Positions 62,201 through 64,000 of a DNA stretch of 64,000 bases are shown piece after piece. The stretch is from positions 186,001 through 250,000 of the forward strand of contig JAYJMM010000074.1 of NCBI GenBank assembly GCA_037349105.1, read 5' to 3'. How positions within the stretch are numbered: the stretch's first letter is position 1; each line of letters starts with the position of its first letter. The position numbers and the translations under genes were made by a program. This DNA comes from Limnomonas spitsbergensis. Its lineage: Eukaryota > Chlorophyta > Chlorophyceae > Chlamydomonadales. The notes under the pieces were generated by a model. That model saw only the letters and a program-made list of their open reading frames with translations. It was not told where the DNA came from and made no database searches.

Positions 62201-64000
62201 CATAGTTACCCTGGTAAACCCAGATCATCCTAAACCCTAGCATAGTTACCCTGGTAAACCCTGGTCATCCTAAACCCTAGCATAGTTACCCTAGTAAACC
62301 CAGGCCATCCTAAACCCTAGCATAGTTACCCTGGTAAACCCAGGTCATCCTAAACCCTAGCATAGTTACCCTGATGAACCCAGGCCATCCTAAACCCTAG
62401 CATAGTTACCCTGGTAAACCCAGGCCATCCTAAACCCTAGCATAGTTGCCCTGGTAAACCCAGGTCATCCTAAACCCTAGCATAGTTACCCTGATGAACC
62501 CAGGCCATCCTAAACCCTAGCATAGTTACCCTGGTAAACCCAGGTCATCCTAAACCCTAGCAAAGTTACCCTGGTAAACCCTGGTCATCCTAAACCCTAG
62601 CATAGTTACCCTGATGAACCCTGGCCATCCTAAACCCTAGCAAAGTTACCCTGGTAAACCCAGGCCATCCTAAACCCTAGCATAGTTACCCTGGTAAACC
62701 CAGATCATCCTAAACCCTAGCATAGTTACCCTGATGAACCCTGGTCATCCTAAACCCTAGCATAGTTACCCTGATGAACCCAGGCCATCCTAAACCCTAG
62801 CATAGTTACCCTGGTAAACCCAGGCCATCCTAAACCCTAGCATAGTTACCCTGGTAAACCCAGTTCATCCTAAACCCTAGCATAGTTACCCTGATGAACC
62901 CTGGTCATCCTAAACCCTAGCATAGTTACCCTGGTAAACCCAGGTCATCCTAAACCCTAGCATAGTTACCCTGGTAAACCCAGGTCATCCTAAACCCTAG
63001 CATAGTTACCCTGATGAACCCTGGTCATCCTAAACCCTAGCATAGTTACCCTGATGAACCCTGGTCATCCTAAACCCTAGCATAGTTACCCTGGTAAACC
63101 CAGATCATCCTAAACCCTAGCATAGTTACCCTGGTAAACCCAGGCCATCCTAAACCCTAGCATAGTTACCCTGGTAAACCCTGGTCATCCTAAACCCTAG
63201 CATAGTTACCCTGGTAAACCCAGGCCATGCTTAACCCTAGCATAGTTACCCTGGTAAACCCTGGTCATCCTAAACCCTAGCATAGTTACCCTGATGAACC
63301 CAGGCCATCCTAAACCCTAGCATAGTTACCCTGGTAAACCCTGGTCATCCTAAACCCTAGCATAGTTACCCTGGTAAACCCTGGTCATCCTAAACCCTAG
63401 CATAGTTACCCTGATGAACCCAGGCCATCCTAAACCCTAGCATAGTTACCCTGGTAAACCCAGGTCATCCTAAACCCTAGCATAGTTACCCTGGTAAACC
63501 CAGGCCATCCTAAACCCTAGCATAGTTACCCTGGTAAACCCAGATCATCCTAAACCCTAGCATAGTTACCCTGGTAAACCCTGGTCATCCTAAACCCTAG
63601 CATAGTTACCCTGGTAAACCCAGATCATCCTAAACCCTAGCATAGTTACCCTGGTAAACCCAGGCCATGCTTAACCCTAGCATAGTTACCCTGGTAAACC
63701 CAGATCATCCTAAACCCTAGCATAGTTACCCTGGTAAACCCTGGTCATCCTAAACCCTAGCATAGTTACCCTGGTAAACCCAGGCCATCCTAAACCCTAG
63801 CATAGTTACCCTGGTAAACCCAGGCCATCCTAAACCCTAGCATAGTTACCCTGATGAACCCAGGCCATCCTAAACCCTAGCATAGTTACCCTGATGAACC
63901 CAGGCCATCCTAAACCCTAGCATAGTTACCCTGGTAAACCCAGGCCACCCTAAACCCTAGCATAGTTACCCTGGTAAACCCAGATCATCCTAAACCCTAG
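59215..64000. repeat. 40-bp satellite running off the window end
   Basis: About 119 uninterrupted 40-bp units combining CATCCTAAACCCTAGCATAG and TTACCCTGGTAAACCCAGGC. The main variants are GATGAACC, CAGATC, CTGGTC, CAAAG and TTGCC. CCTAAACCCTA inside it is telomere-like. Marked variants recur in blocks at 59961, 61441 and 62441. The right boundary is not seen. Confidence 0.98.

Noticed and set aside
59215..64000. True telomere at the right end of the window
   Set aside because: The unit is 40 bp and only partly telomere-like; the array simply runs off the window edge.

Overview
The window is eukaryotic nuclear DNA, most likely from a green alga of the prasinophyte/chlorophyte kind. The evidence is GC-rich exons in very long GT-AG introns, plant-type telomere-like words (TTTAGGG/CCCTAAA) scattered through introns, and an ARF-GEF of the plant GNOM / animal GBF1 class. 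The species cannot be fixed from sequence alone. Nothing bacterial is present. Nearly all long open frames here are artefacts of tandem repeats.

Main gene (3728-50261, + strand): I can thread 35 exons through a single phase-consistent GT-AG model of 4,554 coding bases (about 1,517 residues). It encodes a large Sec7-domain ARF guanine-nucleotide exchange factor of the GBF1/GNOM family, covering the DCB, HUS, Sec7 and HDS regions. The Sec7 catalytic glutamate is kept (about residue 733), as are the Tyr-Ser-Asp-Met residues associated with brefeldin A sensitivity. Only about 10% of the 46.5 kb gene is coding; the rest is intron, mostly minisatellite.

The striking feature is how the introns are built. 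At more than twenty exon edges, tandem copies of the exon-intron junction itself are stacked in the flanking intron. Copies of the exon start with its CAG acceptor lie upstream of the real exon, and copies of the exon end with its GT donor lie downstream. They range from near-perfect to badly decayed. Other introns carry large simple satellites: 21 bp (8762-10012), 14 bp (14068-15575), 40 bp (29850-33495, with a 920-bp higher-order repeat) and 38 bp (42735-46370).

Mobile DNA: the long intron at 7962-12938 holds a nested stack. A 1,302-bp hAT element with an 8-bp target duplication lies inside one arm of a roughly 650-bp fold-back, which itself interrupts the 21-bp satellite. A 186-bp TA-flanked MITE lies in the intron at 40995-41841. 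A decayed LINE-like reverse transcriptase relic (- strand) fills 51.2-52.9 kb, between the two genes.

Second gene (- strand, 58151-53391, convergent): five phase-compatible exons give the C-terminal 287 residues of an unrecognised protein with a helical segment, a Cys cluster, one hydrophobic segment and a Pro/Gly tail. Its 5' exons would lie to the right, beyond a 40-bp satellite (59215 to the window end). The 3.7 kb left of the main gene holds simple repeats, a hairpin and one doubtful - strand frame.
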